A DNA stretch of 64,000 bases from Phoebastria nigripes (GCA_035582835.1 JAYKAV010003109.1:62001-126000); one strand, 5' to 3'; numbered from the stretch's first letter, positions 1-13,570 are shown. A program made the numbers and translations. Notes: generated from the letters alone by a model not told the origin.

Positions 1-1269
1 TGAAGAGTTGATGTTAAATTACTGGAATATTCTGACTAATGCACAAGGCTTCGTGGATAAAGAAAATTATATTCTTTATACGACATAGATGAGCTATTTG
101 CAAAGATAAATATCTCGTTACTTTGAAATGCTGAACACTTTGATCACAAACCTGTCACAAAAGGGTTTCAGAAAAGGAGACAGTGGTAATAGCAGGCAGC
201 TGTAACTCTCTAGTTTTGAATTCCGTCCAGGGACAGAATGAATCCAACAATAATAGTAAAAAAATGCACAAGAACTTACAATACTATAAATTAGAGCTTT
301 AGATAAATGTTATCTGAGTGACTGCTCGAAGAGTAATAACTTCCAACATTATTTCTAAGCAATACACAGTTCCAGTACTGACCCAAGTGATCTGGTTCTT
401 ACCTACTACAGTGTCTACTCTACAGTAGTAGATCTCTTGTGGAGGATCCATATCCGAATTCTTCGCAGGCCCCTACTATTCTAAAACTCTCTTTCTCAAG
501 AGATTACTCAGCTCATGATGCATGACAAAAAAGGCATGGATTTCTCTCTAAGCTTCTCTTCAAACCGTGGGCTCTCAATCACTGAAAGAAAACAGCAAGG
601 GAGGGAGGGAGGTGGAGGGAAGGGAAGAAAAGGCATGCACATTCGCACACACGAAGGAGCTAAAAGGCATTCCTTGTGATGGATACATAGGACACTGCTT
701 TCTGCAATCAAATCCCCAAATTCACCCTCCCCCTTTTCATCTGTCTTTCATTTACGTACTGTTTGTCATAATCTGTTTTCCCATCTGTTGGCAATTGTGT
801 ACATCTGATGAAGCCTCCAAAACTTTCAACTTTGTATCCTTCTTTGGTTTCTTAGTTCATTTACTGTTAACTTCTTAAAAGCTTTTCTCAAAAGCAGTCA
901 CTTAGGCAACATGTTTCCACGTTGCAGGTGTAAGGCAGGTATTACTGCTACTGTCTGTGCTGCTTGCCCAGTTCTAAAACCCGTCTTTATAGCTTTTAGA
1001 TTACAGTAATAGGCATACACTATATGGAATAATATTCACAAATGGCCCCGTTGTTCAGTATACCGCATCCCATACGTTTACTCATGGCAATAAATCCAAT
1101 CGCATTACTCCAGCTATGGCTGATTTATACCTGCTTCCTATCAGTCAATGCATTGACTTTAAAATTTCGTTCTGAGTTTTTCATTACCTGTCTGAAACAT
1201 CCCTTTCATACCTATCAAAATTGGTCTCCATTTATACATACCCTCAGTCCTTACTTTCTAATAATAAAT
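1..1269. other. Non-coding stretch, no gene recognised
   Basis: This is AT-rich unique-looking sequence. Open frames of up to about 100 codons exist on both strands, but none resembles a known protein and their composition follows local base bias. The G/A-rich run near 590-640 is low complexity. No promoter, RNA gene or repeat could be supported. Confidence 0.6.
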
Positions 1270-1430
1270 CTCAAATTCATCAGCCCCCTTGCCAGGTCTC
1301 TCATCCATGGGTAGCAGAGCATTCACCTGTTATGCCCCTGAGCTGTGGAATTCCCTGAACTGAAGTCTCACCTCCAAATCCCCTGAGCTTTTCTAATCCC
1401 TCTTTGATTCGCACTTATTAAAAATTACTT
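1270..1430 (+). mobile_element. Decayed LINE reverse-transcriptase C-terminus (CR1/L2 clade type)
   Basis: Read on the plus strand from about 1301, the frame gives a run ending GSRAFTCYAPELWNSLN, followed after a stop by SLTSKSPELF, another stop, and SLFDSHLLK. The order 'RAF..APxLWNSLP...SL..FK..LKTxL' is the conserved end of the polymerase protein in many LINEs of the L2/CR1 type. Two in-frame stops and the lost proline after NSL show that it is dead. Sequence upstream of about 1280 no longer reads as reverse transcriptase, so only the last 40-50 codons are visible. The motif match is seen directly. Assignment to L2 rather than another LINE clade is inference. Confidence 0.5.
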
Positions 1431-4400
1431 TTAATATTTGATCCACTACTGACACATGCTGTAGGCTTTACTCACATAAAAATACTTCTATTTTCTTTAC
1501 AGAGGATGCATTGACAATTTCAAAACTAAAAGTGCCTTTTTATTGGCTTTCCATATAGATTGCAAGACTTGCCTTTCTTTGTCTTTCATTTCTGGCGTTA
1601 AGCATCAGTTCATCTGCTTAGACTGTGGTGTCCAGAACACAACTCTGAGAAAAAAGAAAAAATTCCTATTGGTATTAGTAACATATCTGGAATAAAATGC
1701 AATGTACTGAGTAGGAACGCCATAAAAACATCCTAATTTGTAGTAGAGACACTTTACAAAACCTTAGCTAATTACAACTCGATATCCTTACGGCCTAATT
1801 GGGCGCTATGCTCAACCACACCAGAGCATTAGTGAGGGGACTCAGGCGTTCCAGCATCCAAAGCCCGGACTGGGGCAAGGTCTCTTTGTCGGCAGCAGGT
1901 ACGTCCGTTCTTCCCCACTCACGCTCAGTCTGCATTTTATCACTCGTGGAAAGACTTGTTTTATTACAGGAGCCCACACGTTATTTGAGTACTCTGAAGT
2001 GAAGCACAAGCAGCTCTGAAGCAACTGTAACTCCTGAGGGTAGTTGTAATCTTGACTTAGGATCTGCATCCAAGTGACCTAAGCTTCATCTCACCCCTTC
2101 AGGGTGCAGTGGTAGTTTTGAAAACCCAATGCACGCAAGAGCTGAAAAGAAAACACATTTGTACTTTTGTTTGGTTTTTTAATCCTTTCAGGTATGTCTG
2201 ATCCCACATATAAATATATATACACAATCACAAACTTGGGATAAACTGGTGCTGTATCAGAGAAAGCTAAAAGCCTATTTAAGAATTGCTTGGAGAAGGC
2301 AGTTAGTAGGATGTCGTTTGACAGTTTGGGTAAAGCCAGTAGGGATTGAGGACAAAGGTTAATATCAAAGGTTGACACTGTACAAAATTTCACAGCAGGT
2401 GAAGCTCAGAAGAGCATTTTTGTGGGAAGTGTGTATGAGAGGGGGATTTATTTTCTGACCACGTGAAATGGCTGCAGTTCNAATTATCTCTATTCCCTGA
2501 CTGAGTTTAATAGAAGTCTTTAATAAACTGTGAGTTTCAGTGATTCTCAAGCCTTGCACATCCTACTGAAACCCACGCAACAGGGCACTTCTCAGCTCCA
2601 GCTACTCTCTGAGCACGCGCTTGGGATCCCCTCCCTCGCGTCCCACGGCCAGGCCATGGGAAGTATTGCCTAGTGGCACTTGTTGCTCTATTAATAGAAA
2701 TACTGAATAGTGCTGGGCCAAAAGAAAACCCAGGCAGAATGAACCAGCAAATAATGATGATTTCTCCTTTACATTTACATCCACCACCACCCCAGTTAAA
2801 CAGCTTGTAACACAGCACAACAGGGTACATGTATTTATCTTTACTGATTGAGTTCCAGGTCAGCCTTTCAGAGTTTTGGCCTGAGATTAATATCAGGTTG
2901 CCAAGTCGACTTATGGCAATACATTTACTCCCATAAATTATTGGTGCATTGAATTTGCTTTAGTGCTCTGGAACTTCTTCATTGTTCTACGGTTTCTTTA
3001 AAATCAGCATTAATGGTTCAGGGAGTTTCTCAGTAAGTTCTTTTAATACTCTTGGGTGCCATTTATCTGGCCCGTAAATTCAAAAAACTGTTTAGCTCTG
3101 ACAGTTGCTGTTTAACAATCTCCCAATTTATTGATCGAGTAGAAAGTAGTCCTTATCACTGTCAGATATAACACACTAGTTCTTTCAAAATGAGAACAAA
3201 AATATTTATTGGGTTCTTTTGCCTTTACTGCACCGTGGTTGACAGCTTTACCGTCCTTGTCTAGTATCAGTGGTGCACCACTGTCAGCCTTCCATGTTTC
3301 TGCCACACTGAAAGAATTTCCTCCTCTTTGCCCCACATTGTTATGCTCTCTTTAACTTTTCCACATGTACCTATAATTTTTAATTAGCAATGTACACTCC
3401 TTCAACAGCTTCCCAGCTTTCCAAATGTTTTACACTAGTTTTAATGAGGAGCATTTTTCCCTTTCAACTGATGAAGCTTTCTTACACCATTTTGGAAATG
3501 TAATTTTCTTTTGCAACTTTGCAAAAGAAAAAAATTCAACCTTACCTACAGTTGTTCACACTACAGTTCTGAAGCAAGTCTATTACTGGTTGAAGCCATT
3601 GCCTCTTTGTACTTAACAAATATTTATATATTTATTTTCATTCAGTAATTGATTGTCACTTTAATAAGCATTTCATATTTTAACTTACATCATAATCGAT
3701 AAATACTGCAAGCTGAGACTGAGTGCTGGTCTGAACACTTTTCCTGCCGAAAGGGTTTATCTATGGGAATTTTTTTCTATATTAAATGTAAAAATTTTAA
3801 GGAAAAAAAAAAATGCCTTCTGTTGCATATTTTTAGTTAGCAAAATTAGATGGCTTTATTATATTAATTTATTACAAAATTACTAACATTCAAATAAACA
3901 AACTCCTATTTTTCTTTAACAAGAATGAAGCATGTTAATAATTCTTTCTTTTTTTTTCCCTTTTTTGCCCCACCAAATCTAACAGAGGGGTTTTTTGTCT
4001 TGCTGGAGAACAAGGTTAAAGATCTGAGAGTTCCCTGTGTCGGCTCTGAAAGCATCGCAAGGAAGGACAGATACAGCCTGAAGGGAGAGGTACCTGGGCT
4101 GTTCCTGCCCCAGCTGCAGCAGCTCTCCCACCCAGCACCTGAATGTGCAACTGATGGGAGTTGTGTGCTTTTAGCTTTCTGAGGCTATTTGGTCACGCCC
4201 CACTTCACCGAGGTTTGGGAGAATGCTGGCAAGCACAACTGGCTAGAGGCAGTTTTACAGAGGCCAGACAGGATTTTAATCAAAGTGAGACTCCTTCATA
4301 CTGTGCTGACTTTTCCACTGCCTCCCCTTCAGTCTACTCCTCTCTGCTTCGTTTTGTTTTGCTTTTCACTAAACTTACTCCTTTCTGCCTAAACTTTCCT

Positions 4401-7400
4401 AAAATGCCTCGAATTCAGTAACCATCATACTGTTCACGGCTTCGGCAAGACACTCTCTCCTTTTTCTGTTGTGTTTATTTAAAATGTATGGTGAGGAGCT
4501 GCCTCTATCCTGTCTATCACATGTAACAAAGTTAAGCCATGTTCTTGTTTTCTTTTCAGCACCTGTCATGCAAAAGTCAATTAGAAGTGATATTATAGAA
4601 GGGAAAAGAGGCAACATCTATTTCTCTCCTTTTTTTTGGTGAAAGACAGGAAAGCATAGCTCAGGTTTACATCACTCTTCACAAAGGCCTGCTGAAGACT
4701 CCTTTACACACTGAGCTGGAATACCTGCTTTAAACCGGTGATTGCAAGGTGTCATCAGAAGACAACTAACTTCTTACTGTGGTCTTCTTAATTTCCCACA
4801 GCACCAGTCTACTTGCTGCATCAGGGAATGCAAGAGGGAACGCTCCCGATGCTAGGTGCCCCAGGGGCAGCATGCCACCCCTCAGGGCTTCGCATGCTAA
4901 ATGCCCACCACCATGAGTTACGGTGTTTCAGGGATCTAGCTGCTTGTGGCTGGGACAGTAGGCAAGGGACAACAACATTTAGGGCTTTGAACTTACCGTT
5001 TAGAAACAGAAGGAGGGAAAGCGTCTGTTTAGTTTAAGTTTCTGGATGGAGAAGCTCCTCCAACCATGACAGGCAGCTCAGGAGTACATACACAAGTGGC
5101 TGTTTAAAAATTTAACAAGGAGGCAGTGGAGGCTGCTGTAATAGGTTGATCAAAGGCAAGAGTCAGCATCTTGACAGTGAATGAGCGGTAATAGCTACGA
5201 TAGGGTTGGACTCTAAAGGACCTGGAAGGCAAAAGCAGTTATTTCTGATGCAGCATAGAAAAAGGAAAGATGCGAGAGAGGGGTAATGAAAGAAAGTGAT
5301 CTTTTCAGCACTATCCTCCACGGCTACAAGTGGAGCAGAACGCTATTTGTCAAGGCCAGACTGAGGGACGTCGCTGTAGCTGAGACAGAGGAGAGGCTGA
5401 ATGAGCTAGATGTAAAATCTTCTGTATGGAAGTCTTTTCAGAAGTGCTAAAGAAGGAGAATCTGTGAGGCTGAGACGTTGCCCAGAAGCCTCTCTAGTCA
5501 AAGCGAGCAGACCGTGGGCCTGACTGATGGGTACGGGTGAGGTGGGAGCTCTTCTAGCTGTACTGAGCTTGCCTAATGGCTACCCGCCTGAATGCAGGTG
5601 CCAAAGGCGGGGAGAGACGTGAGCTTGAGGAAAATGTGTTACTAATTAGATGAGAGAAAGAGGGAACTAATTAATGTTTGCAGAAAGCATTACCTAGAGT
5701 TAAACAGGAGGAGGAAGACAAGAGACATAAGAGCTTTTGGTAACCAGCTGAAGAAAGCAGGAAGGGGGTAGCAGGTTTAGGTCTCTTGCTGGTTAGTTTA
5801 ACCCTGACTACTTAAAGCCCCATCACTTCAATTACTTCATTCCTCTGGCTGACCCCTCACCTGCTACAAAGGACTGCAATGGAACAGTCATCTTGGGGTG
5901 GGGAGCACCAAAGTCTTCTTATGCCAGCCTTAAGTGGGGCTGCCGGAGCAGGAATGAAACAAAACACTGCCAGTAAGAAGTCCGTCACCTGTACTCATTT
6001 GGCACAAGCAATCACCATAGCTTAGCAAAAACAATCTGCAGGGTGGAGGCAATCTGGGAATCTTCTCTGAAAAGTAAACGATTGCCTTTTCTTTTTAATG
6101 CACCATTTTAATTTTTCTAGTGTTCTGCTTAGTCATTCTGAAATATTCCTCTTCCATTTAGCTATACAACACATGGCACAGTGGGAGTACTCTGTGGTTA
6201 CAGACTAATTCTAAAACCAATTTAAATCAATGTGAATGTAATTTACCACGTATATGCCTCTAATGTTCCCTTGTCAGTTGTACCCTTTATTACAATCAGG
6301 GAAGTATTTTACTGTAGTTCCCTATTTTTCCACACATTACTATGTTAAAATAACATCGTTATCCTCTAAATATGTATTACAAATACTTACGATTCTTACA
6401 GAAAACTAATCCACTTACATTTCTAAGATCCATCCTGTGAACATACTAAGCTTAACCTTGCTTAAGTTTTTGGATCTAGAAGTTCTTGCTTGNAATTATT
6501 GCAAAACATTATAGTGTCACGAGGGAAGATGAGGATAATAATTCTGTTTATACATTGAAAGAAAGAGTCAGAGGACGATCTATTGAGAACAGAGGCAAGA
6601 AAGCCACCGAAAGTACAAATCCCAGGACAAGTATGGATGACAGCATCAGAGGCAATTAGCAGGTCAGGAAATATAGCTTTGGCTAGGAAACAAAAATAAA
6701 AGGCTTGGAAATCATTGGGAAAAGTAGATTACCAGGGACTGAAGCTAAATTTTAGAAAATCTGGAACAGAAACACAGCTGATGATACACTCCAGGCAGAG
6801 GCAAATGGGACACCAGCATTTATTTAGGGTGGGAAGAAATTAACCAAAGGAGAGTGAGGATGAAATACTGATGAAGGAATCAAGAATGGTTTCAAAAAGT
6901 CCCAGCCAAACAACCAAAAAACAGCAGCGAACAAACCAGAAACATCAATATCTACAGCAGGGAGGAGAGAATCCTGCAGGGGAAGGAAAGATAAATTGGG
7001 AAAGTTACTTTTGTCAGTCTTTCCATGGAAAAAATTTGCAAGAATCTTTGCAGAGACAGATGAAATGAGAGGGGAGGAGAAAAGTTTTGAGATGTTACCT
7101 GTGGACCACCATCTGACCACCAAATTAGAAATATCGTGAGGAAAAAAAATAGAAATATGAGAAAACAATTTGACATTGGAAGAGGAGTGTTACCTGCAGT
7201 TGCTATAGAACCAGACAGTACTTTATTATTTGAATAATTTCACTGTCAGTTTCCCTGAAAATATTAGCAAATTTAAGCCTCAAATTACCAAATACTTACA
7301 GAAAGAGATGGCAAGTTGTAGAAGAGAATCTGAATTGAAAATGACCTTCCACTGTCCTGCACAGAGATACGACATGATCCTAGGACACTTCTACAATTTC

Positions 7401-8442
7401 CCAAATCCAGTTGCTGCTTCATTTCATAATTTCCACCCATTTTTGCCTGCATTAAAATCACAGTTAAAGTCAGCTTGAAGATAGAAGCACTNTATTTATC
7501 TCTCATCTCAAATTTATATAATATTCTTAGGAAGGAAATCCCCAAACCCTGATCTACCTACCTTAGCTTTTGCTGCCTCTTCTGTGCCTCAGGAAGCAGG
7601 CTGAGTGCCAGGTCCTGTTGGACAACAGGGAGGTAGGACTAGGAATTATTTTCATATATGTAGTTACTTCTTATCAAATACTGGCAACTTGATGTCTGTC
7701 TTATACTATGTCTGTTATCACCCAAGAGTATTTCACAAGGGCATTAAAATGAGTATTATTTCCCAAGTCTCTGGCAATATTGTTTGTTCATAAAAAGATG
7801 ATGTTGCTGAGGAAAAGAGAATAAAGACGTAAGTTTAAATCTAACAGAAAAATTATATAACCGGGAAACCCCTACATATTATCCCTTCAAATAACTATGA
7901 GAACTTTCTGAGGTAAGACAAAAGCCAAATGCCTGAGTCAGTGTGCTCATAATCATTACATCAGAAATTAAGTTGCACGTAGTCCGATTGCAGCTGAATG
8001 AAATAACATTATCCAAACAGGTAAGACTAAGACTGATGTGTATAAAAGTTCCCCAATGCTACAAAAATTCATTTTTTAAAGGCCCAAACTGTAAAGTGAC
8101 TAATGTTGTATGATCAGTCTCAATGACAGAAGAACTGAATCCTGCGCAGGATCTCAGTACCATTATTCTTGTGAGCAAAACAAAACCTCTNGGGAAGGGC
8201 ATAAGTCATGCTAGCAATTAGTAAACTATCAAAGTTACATTCAATTCGACAATTTGACTGTAAAAAAATTCATAATTGGTAAAAAGTAACAAAAAAATCC
8301 TAATTTAAAATACATATTCATATTTTTAATACATCGGAATGAAGTCTCAGATTTTATGTATCCTGAATTGTATATTTGTTGGATGTTGTATCAAAGTGAG
8401 CATGTGAACTCTACACACAGAAGACGACAATGGGAAAAGAAT
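1431..8442. other. Non-coding stretch, no gene recognised
   Basis: Seven kilobases without a recognisable gene. Purine-rich sections at about 5.1-5.8 kb and 6.5-7.1 kb are slightly richer in G than their surroundings. Open frames here (for example minus 6824-7168 and plus 7230-7478) show no known motif. Single unresolved bases occur at 2481, 6493, 7492 and 8191. Nothing else could be supported. Confidence 0.55.
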
Positions 8443-8491
8443 GGGCCAAATTTATCCCCTCTTGTATCTTCACTGAAGCCTATGGGATGCA
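8443..8491 (+). repeat. Fragment of an ancient amniote palindromic repeat
   Basis: The stretch starts GGGCCAAATTTATCCC and runs through CACTGAAGCCTATGGGAT. This resembles the left half and centre of an old interspersed repeat seen in bird and reptile genomes, in which GGGCCAAATTCATCCC leads to a palindromic core around CACTGAAGTCAATGG. The matching right half is not visible. The assignment comes from remembered family consensus, so it is moderately uncertain. Confidence 0.4.
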
Positions 8492-11400
8492 CAGAAGGTC
8501 AGTGAAGTTCCCTACAATTGAAAAGAGCAATCCATATAGATCTGCTTGCAGTATTGGAGCCAGCTAGAAGAACTGTTTCTGTAGGTAGAGGCTTAGATTT
8601 GATCGATTGTCAAAAGCAACAAGTAGAAAGTAGCTGTAGCTAAAATAAAGTTACATGCATTATTTCACATAAGGCCATATACATTACTGGAGGGAGGGCA
8701 AAACGAGTTTCTTTCTCTTTAGCAAACCCAAGAAAAATCCCCACAAATGNCCTCTCTACTTTATTTAGTTTTACTTGGATGATCTACCTATCTGATACAG
8801 AAAGTGAAAATAATTGTACTTGCTTTTTATGAAACAAGTTTGATTTAAAGTAAATCATCATTAGGATGCAGAATTTCAGTTAAGTTAAAAGTAGAAGTTT
8901 AGTTAAGACAGGAAAAGCTTTTCCTTGAATATTGGCAGAAAAACTGGGAGTGTTTCAGTACCAGGCACCATTACTGAAAAGAAAAGGAATGTACAGAAAT
9001 TAAATGGGACAGTTGTCTCAAGAGCCCTTGCATTAATTTTTCTTGCCTTACTAATCATAAACTGTCGGGTCATCCCTTTCCCTACCATTTCCAAGAACTG
9101 TTACAGAGCAGAGCTGCATGGGATGCAGAGGAAGAGTTTCTTACCTTTGCTTTGAATTGCTAGTTTCTAACAAAGCAGTTTCTAATGGAAAACATCGAAT
9201 AGGAATTTCATAGAGAAACGGCTCATGTCCAGGATGACCTGTGACCAGAGCTCACTACAGCATTTAGACCCATGATCTAAACTTTTTTCCCCACACAGTT
9301 GAGAGCAGAAATCTGAACATGCACATCTCAGATGCAAACTCTAACCAGCAGGAGATCTGTATACAGCAGGGGAAAACAGAAGAGGAGGAAAAAAATGATT
9401 CTCTCTCTGGTGCAGCCTCTCTCTATTCAGCATATCATGCCAGCACCTCTAAAAGCAAAACTTACAAAAGCCAGCCTTCCTCGTTCAGGTATACGTGCTC
9501 ATAAGCACATTAAACAACAGTAAGTCCAGCCTTTTGATCACAGGTCACCACAAAGTTCATGCCAATAAATTTCCCCTTCTGCAGTGCATAATAGTATGCC
9601 ATTCTTTAAATTTTTCAAATGTTTTTCAGAAGTTGCCAGCCAGAAACAAAACCAGAGGAAAGAGTAGTGTGCTTTTTTAACCAGGAACATCCCGCTGTCC
9701 CTTGTTAGGCACATACTTAAAAACAGAGAGCTGATTCTTTTGCTCAGACACAGGCAGTGCATGGCATGCAGAAATATATTCCATGTATTTCATTAGTGTC
9801 AAGTGTCTAGCAGCAAAATTTTCCACTAGATACAGACATTTGATCTGACTTGCAGGCATGCACATATAAAGACAGCTTCATCAGTCCAAGTGTGCTGCTA
9901 CAAAGGTCTGAGATTGTAACTTCAGACATCGCTGAAAACAGCAGAGAAATGGTACTGGAGTAACAGCACATGATTGAAGAGGTCATCCAACTTGAATACA
10001 CAGGCTATGCCACCCAGAGTCACTTACATAAAGCACAGGAAGCATTTCCCACAAACCAATTTTCAAAACATACCCATGGCCCAGGATCGATCAAACAAAC
10101 AAACAAAACAAGTCATGGTGGGCACTCAAGAAAGTGTGGAGAAATGGTATTAAGAAGCTGTTTAAACAGAAAGGGAGATTTTGTGTGATTCATACAAATT
10201 TTTAAAAATGGAAGACCCCAATAGTTAAATTTTACAGAGGTGTAAGGGGCACAACTTTCACAGAAATTATTTCCAGTTCCCGGTTTCTTCTCTTCCAGAG
10301 AAGATGCTGATGTTTTAATGCCCAGAAAAAGAGCAAGCTTTTTGTTTCACTGAAAGAAAGTGGTAGGTGAAATGAAGCACAGCGAGAAGCAGCTATTTCC
10401 AGTTCTAGCACCAAGAGTACCAGTGTAATCCTACTGTCCTTTGCCCATATTATCAGAGAAAGCCCCTTGATCANAGCCATCTACAGCTGTAGTGCAGGGA
10501 GTTGAAAACAGGCAAGGAAATCCAGGACATTTAAGGAGCAAAGAGTAGGTTACAGAGAAGTTAGAGAAATTATTGAGCCAATCTTTTAGTATCAAGCAGT
10601 AATAACATTTCCTCATCTCCGAGTGATTGTGCTTCTCTGCATAACAAGTGGTACGACAAAGAACAGGCAGCCAGTATGTTTCAGAGCAGAGAAATGCCTC
10701 CAGAGTTCATCATGTTCACACACNGGAGATGAGGAAAAGCTTGGGTCACACACATTAGATCCAGGAATTTCAGTTGGTGCTTCTTCATCAAACAATTTGA
10801 ATAAGGCTTCTTTTGACATGTAGATCGCTTCGTGAAAAAGAGCTGCCATATCCTTTTTTTTCTTCTTTTCACACCACTAGAAGTGGAAGAGCAATTTTAT
10901 ATCTGATTTTCTATTGAATTCTTTTCTTAGTTTAGTTACAGCAGGAAAAAAGATAAAGCACTGAATTATCCAACGCCTCATTGCTTATCATTGTTTCGTA
11001 AGGAAAAGCTAGTTTCTCAAGCTACCCCAGCCCATCCTCTTTTCTGAAGAAATATTGGCTTCTTTTGGGCTCCTTTTTTTCCTCTTGTTTCTTTCTTTTA
11101 GCATGAAAAAGAGCCTGACAACAAACGTGCGGGCAAACAAGCATTTTCACAACTATAAACATAGAAGGAAAATAGTGCATTTCTGTATAGGAAGATACTG
11201 AAAAACACTGTTTACGTGTATACAGAACGGTATGATTAATAAAAGACAACATACCTGACTTTCAAATTTCTTTACTAATAAAGATGGGTACCCTGTTTTG
11301 TTTTCACATGAACACATGCCTCCTGAAAGTTACATCTTTAAAATATGTCTATAAATCACCATCAGCAGCTGAAGTACCTGCCCTTTGTCATTTCTAGGGA

Positions 11401-12189
11401 AGAACATCTAGCTGAAAGAAATAAACAAAAAAATCTTGACAAGAAAATGACTGTTGGAAAGTTGATATCCTTCTAGCTATTTCAGTAAGATATCTGGAGA
11501 GACAAAGACCTGTTTGCATTAAATATAATGCGTTTTGTGCAAGCGACTTGAAAGAACCTTATGTTAGAAGTCCGTACACGTTGTACAACATCTGACCTAC
11601 AGAAATAGAAGGGAAAAGACAAAAATGCCTTATAAATAATCAAGCAGTTCAAGGCTGCATCTTTGAAACATTGGATGGAAAACACTGTTTGCTTGCATAA
11701 GAATCTGTCTAGCCTATAAACTTCAAAAGTATTGTTTCTTATATTATTTGCAATGATAAAATGAAAAGCTGTAGCTGAGGGTTTTTACAGGAAGCTAGAA
11801 GAGTTACTGAAGTTTAAATGGCCTTAAGCTCAATTAGATGCTTTGGAAAATTCTTGGTTTGATATGGCTGTTTCACACTAGCTAATAAAACCACCTATTA
11901 TCAAGGTTTAGCTAATTATTAGTCATGTACTTATTTTTGTGCCGCTTAGGTAGCTTTGGCAGCTGTTGAAATTAGGCCAACTTCCCTTGCTTGAGAAGTC
12001 TGAAATAATAAAACCAAACTCTACCAAGTATGAACCTCAATGTCAAGCTGTGAATTTATACTTGTGAAAGTGAAAACAATTAGGAGCACTACTTGAACTG
12101 CCTAGGGCAATAGGGGAAGGAAAAAAAAAATAACTAGAGCAAATAAGAAGACAATCATAATGAACGCCATAAGGAACAGATTAAAATGA
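8492..12189. other. Non-coding stretch with several unassigned minus-strand open frames
   Basis: No gene recognised. The minus strand between 9.5 and 10.9 kb carries several overlapping open frames of 60-82 codons (9538-9762, 9677-9865, 10232-10480, 10613-10849). I could not match any to a family, and they sit in different frames without clear splice signals between them. A short AAAC run lies at 10092-10110. Unresolved bases occur at 8750, 10474 and 10724. Confidence 0.5.
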
Positions 12190-12545
12190 TTTTAGATTGT
12201 TCTTCTTCACCTATGGGCCACAGCCCGTCACCATCAAGAGGCTTTCTGTGCCAGACGACCCATGTGTTTCCCATGCAGAGCTGCGGGGACCTCCTGCAGC
12301 TCTGCCTCATTCCCCCGCGCCTGTGGGCATCCCCCTGCCCGAGCAGCCCGGCATACAGATCCTCCCTGCATATTGGAGCCGCGGGCAGGGCAAGAGGCAG
12401 AACTTGGTATCCTCAGTGCCAGCCGTGTGTGCTGTTTGGCCAGCCAAGCAGAACAGGTAGCCACGGAGCACTCAGCGCAGCATTTCTGGATGTAAATCGC
12501 AGGCTTTCTACCCTGCTCAGGAGGTGAGTTTTGACAACGGGCGTA
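12190..12545. other. GC- and CpG-richer patch with overlapping open frames
   Basis: Against AT-rich surroundings this 350-bp patch is clearly richer in C, G and CpG. Three overlapping plus-strand frames (12186-12527, 12197-12460, 12262-12495) and one 149-codon minus-strand frame (12234-12683) are all open. That is what GC-rich DNA does when stops become rare. None of the four proteins shows a recognisable domain. It could be a small CpG island, the first exon of a non-coding transcript, or a neutral GC-rich island. I cannot choose between these. Confidence 0.4.
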
Positions 12546-12859
12546 GGAACGTGGTATCCTCAGAAGTGCTGCCTTTGTGTAAAGATTGGTCACAAGTGAA
12601 AGGGTGGAGGGACTGACGGCGCAAATGCATACATTTTGTTGCCATGAGGAAAAAGGCTTTAGAGAGGGAGAAGAAATTACCAAGTTTCTTACATTCTTCA
12701 GTGTTATAATACATTTTTGTCCACTCTCAGCTATCAGTTCATTATTTCAGCTCCAGTGCTACCTGCCATGTTATTCAAGTACCATACAGTAAATTTGTGC
12801 TAGGTAGTTTCCCTCCTTTCTACTATTCATATTTCCTAAGGAGACAGCGCAGTTCTTGC

Positions 12860-13090
12860 AAGAAGAGGCATTTAATTCACAGCCCTGCCATGGGCTCCCT
12901 GTGTGACCAGAGACAAGCCACTTAACCTTTCAGTGCTTTGGTTCCCCCTTCTCTAAAAAGGGAAGAATAACAATGTGTTTCTTACCTTTTATTCATTTTG
13001 TCTGTTTAGATTGTATGCTCTTTTAGGGTGGGGGTTATCTGCAGTAAGTTACAGTACTGCAGTATTTATCAGTATAAAGATATCAGTTGC
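12860..13090 (+). mobile_element. MIR-type SINE (amniote MIR)
   Basis: The plus strand carries the hallmark core of MIR SINEs: CCTGTGTGACC, then AAGCCACTTAACCTTTCAGTG, CTTTGGTTCCCCCTTCTCTA and AAAAGGGAAGAATAACAATG, corresponding to the usual 'tgtgacct..gcaagtcacttaacct..gcctcagtttcc..tgtaaaatgggaataa' order. It is followed by the tail typical of amniote MIRs, TGTTTAGATTGTATGCTCTT then TTAGGGTGGGGGT. The 5' tRNA-derived head is weak or missing. MIRs are non-autonomous SINEs, long inactive in birds, so this is a relic. Confidence 0.8.
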
Positions 13091-13544
13091 TCATGTAAAA
13101 TAGTTCAGAATTTCTATTTTCATAGATGAATTGAAGTTCATCACTATCTGAGTGAGTGCAAAATGTTCAAATGCTTTTTTAAAAAGCAAGTAAATTGCTC
13201 CACACTGCCTATGCTTACAGATGCTCTGCTGTCAGCCTCCAACAGTGGCATTTAAGCAGCTCTGTGCCTGGATTCCCAATTTCTGACAGCTGAGAATCTT
13301 ACAGCCAGAGAGGGGATTAGGGACTGCCTTGTCTCCGAATTCCCCAGCTTTCTTGTTTGGCGCATCGTTAATGTGATTTTAATGTAGACTTGCCACTGTT
13401 ATGTTTTTGCTTGATGCAGTGGTGATAATATGCAGAGTAGCTATAAGAAACACAATATTCCTTGTTTCAGCCCAGAGTGTGTGACAATTTGGGCACTTAA
13501 ACTGTTGGACTGCTAACACTTTAATCCAGCCACCTGGATTCTAC

Positions 13545-13570
13545 AAAGAAAGAAAAAGAAAAAGAAAAAG
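13545..13570 (+). repeat. Simple repeat, GAAAAA-like
   Basis: Four to five units of AAAGA/GAAAAA in tandem; low-complexity sequence. Confidence 0.85.

Noticed and set aside
12234..12683. 149-codon minus-strand open frame
   Set aside because: It lies in a GC-rich patch where stops are scarce on both strands; no motif was recognised.
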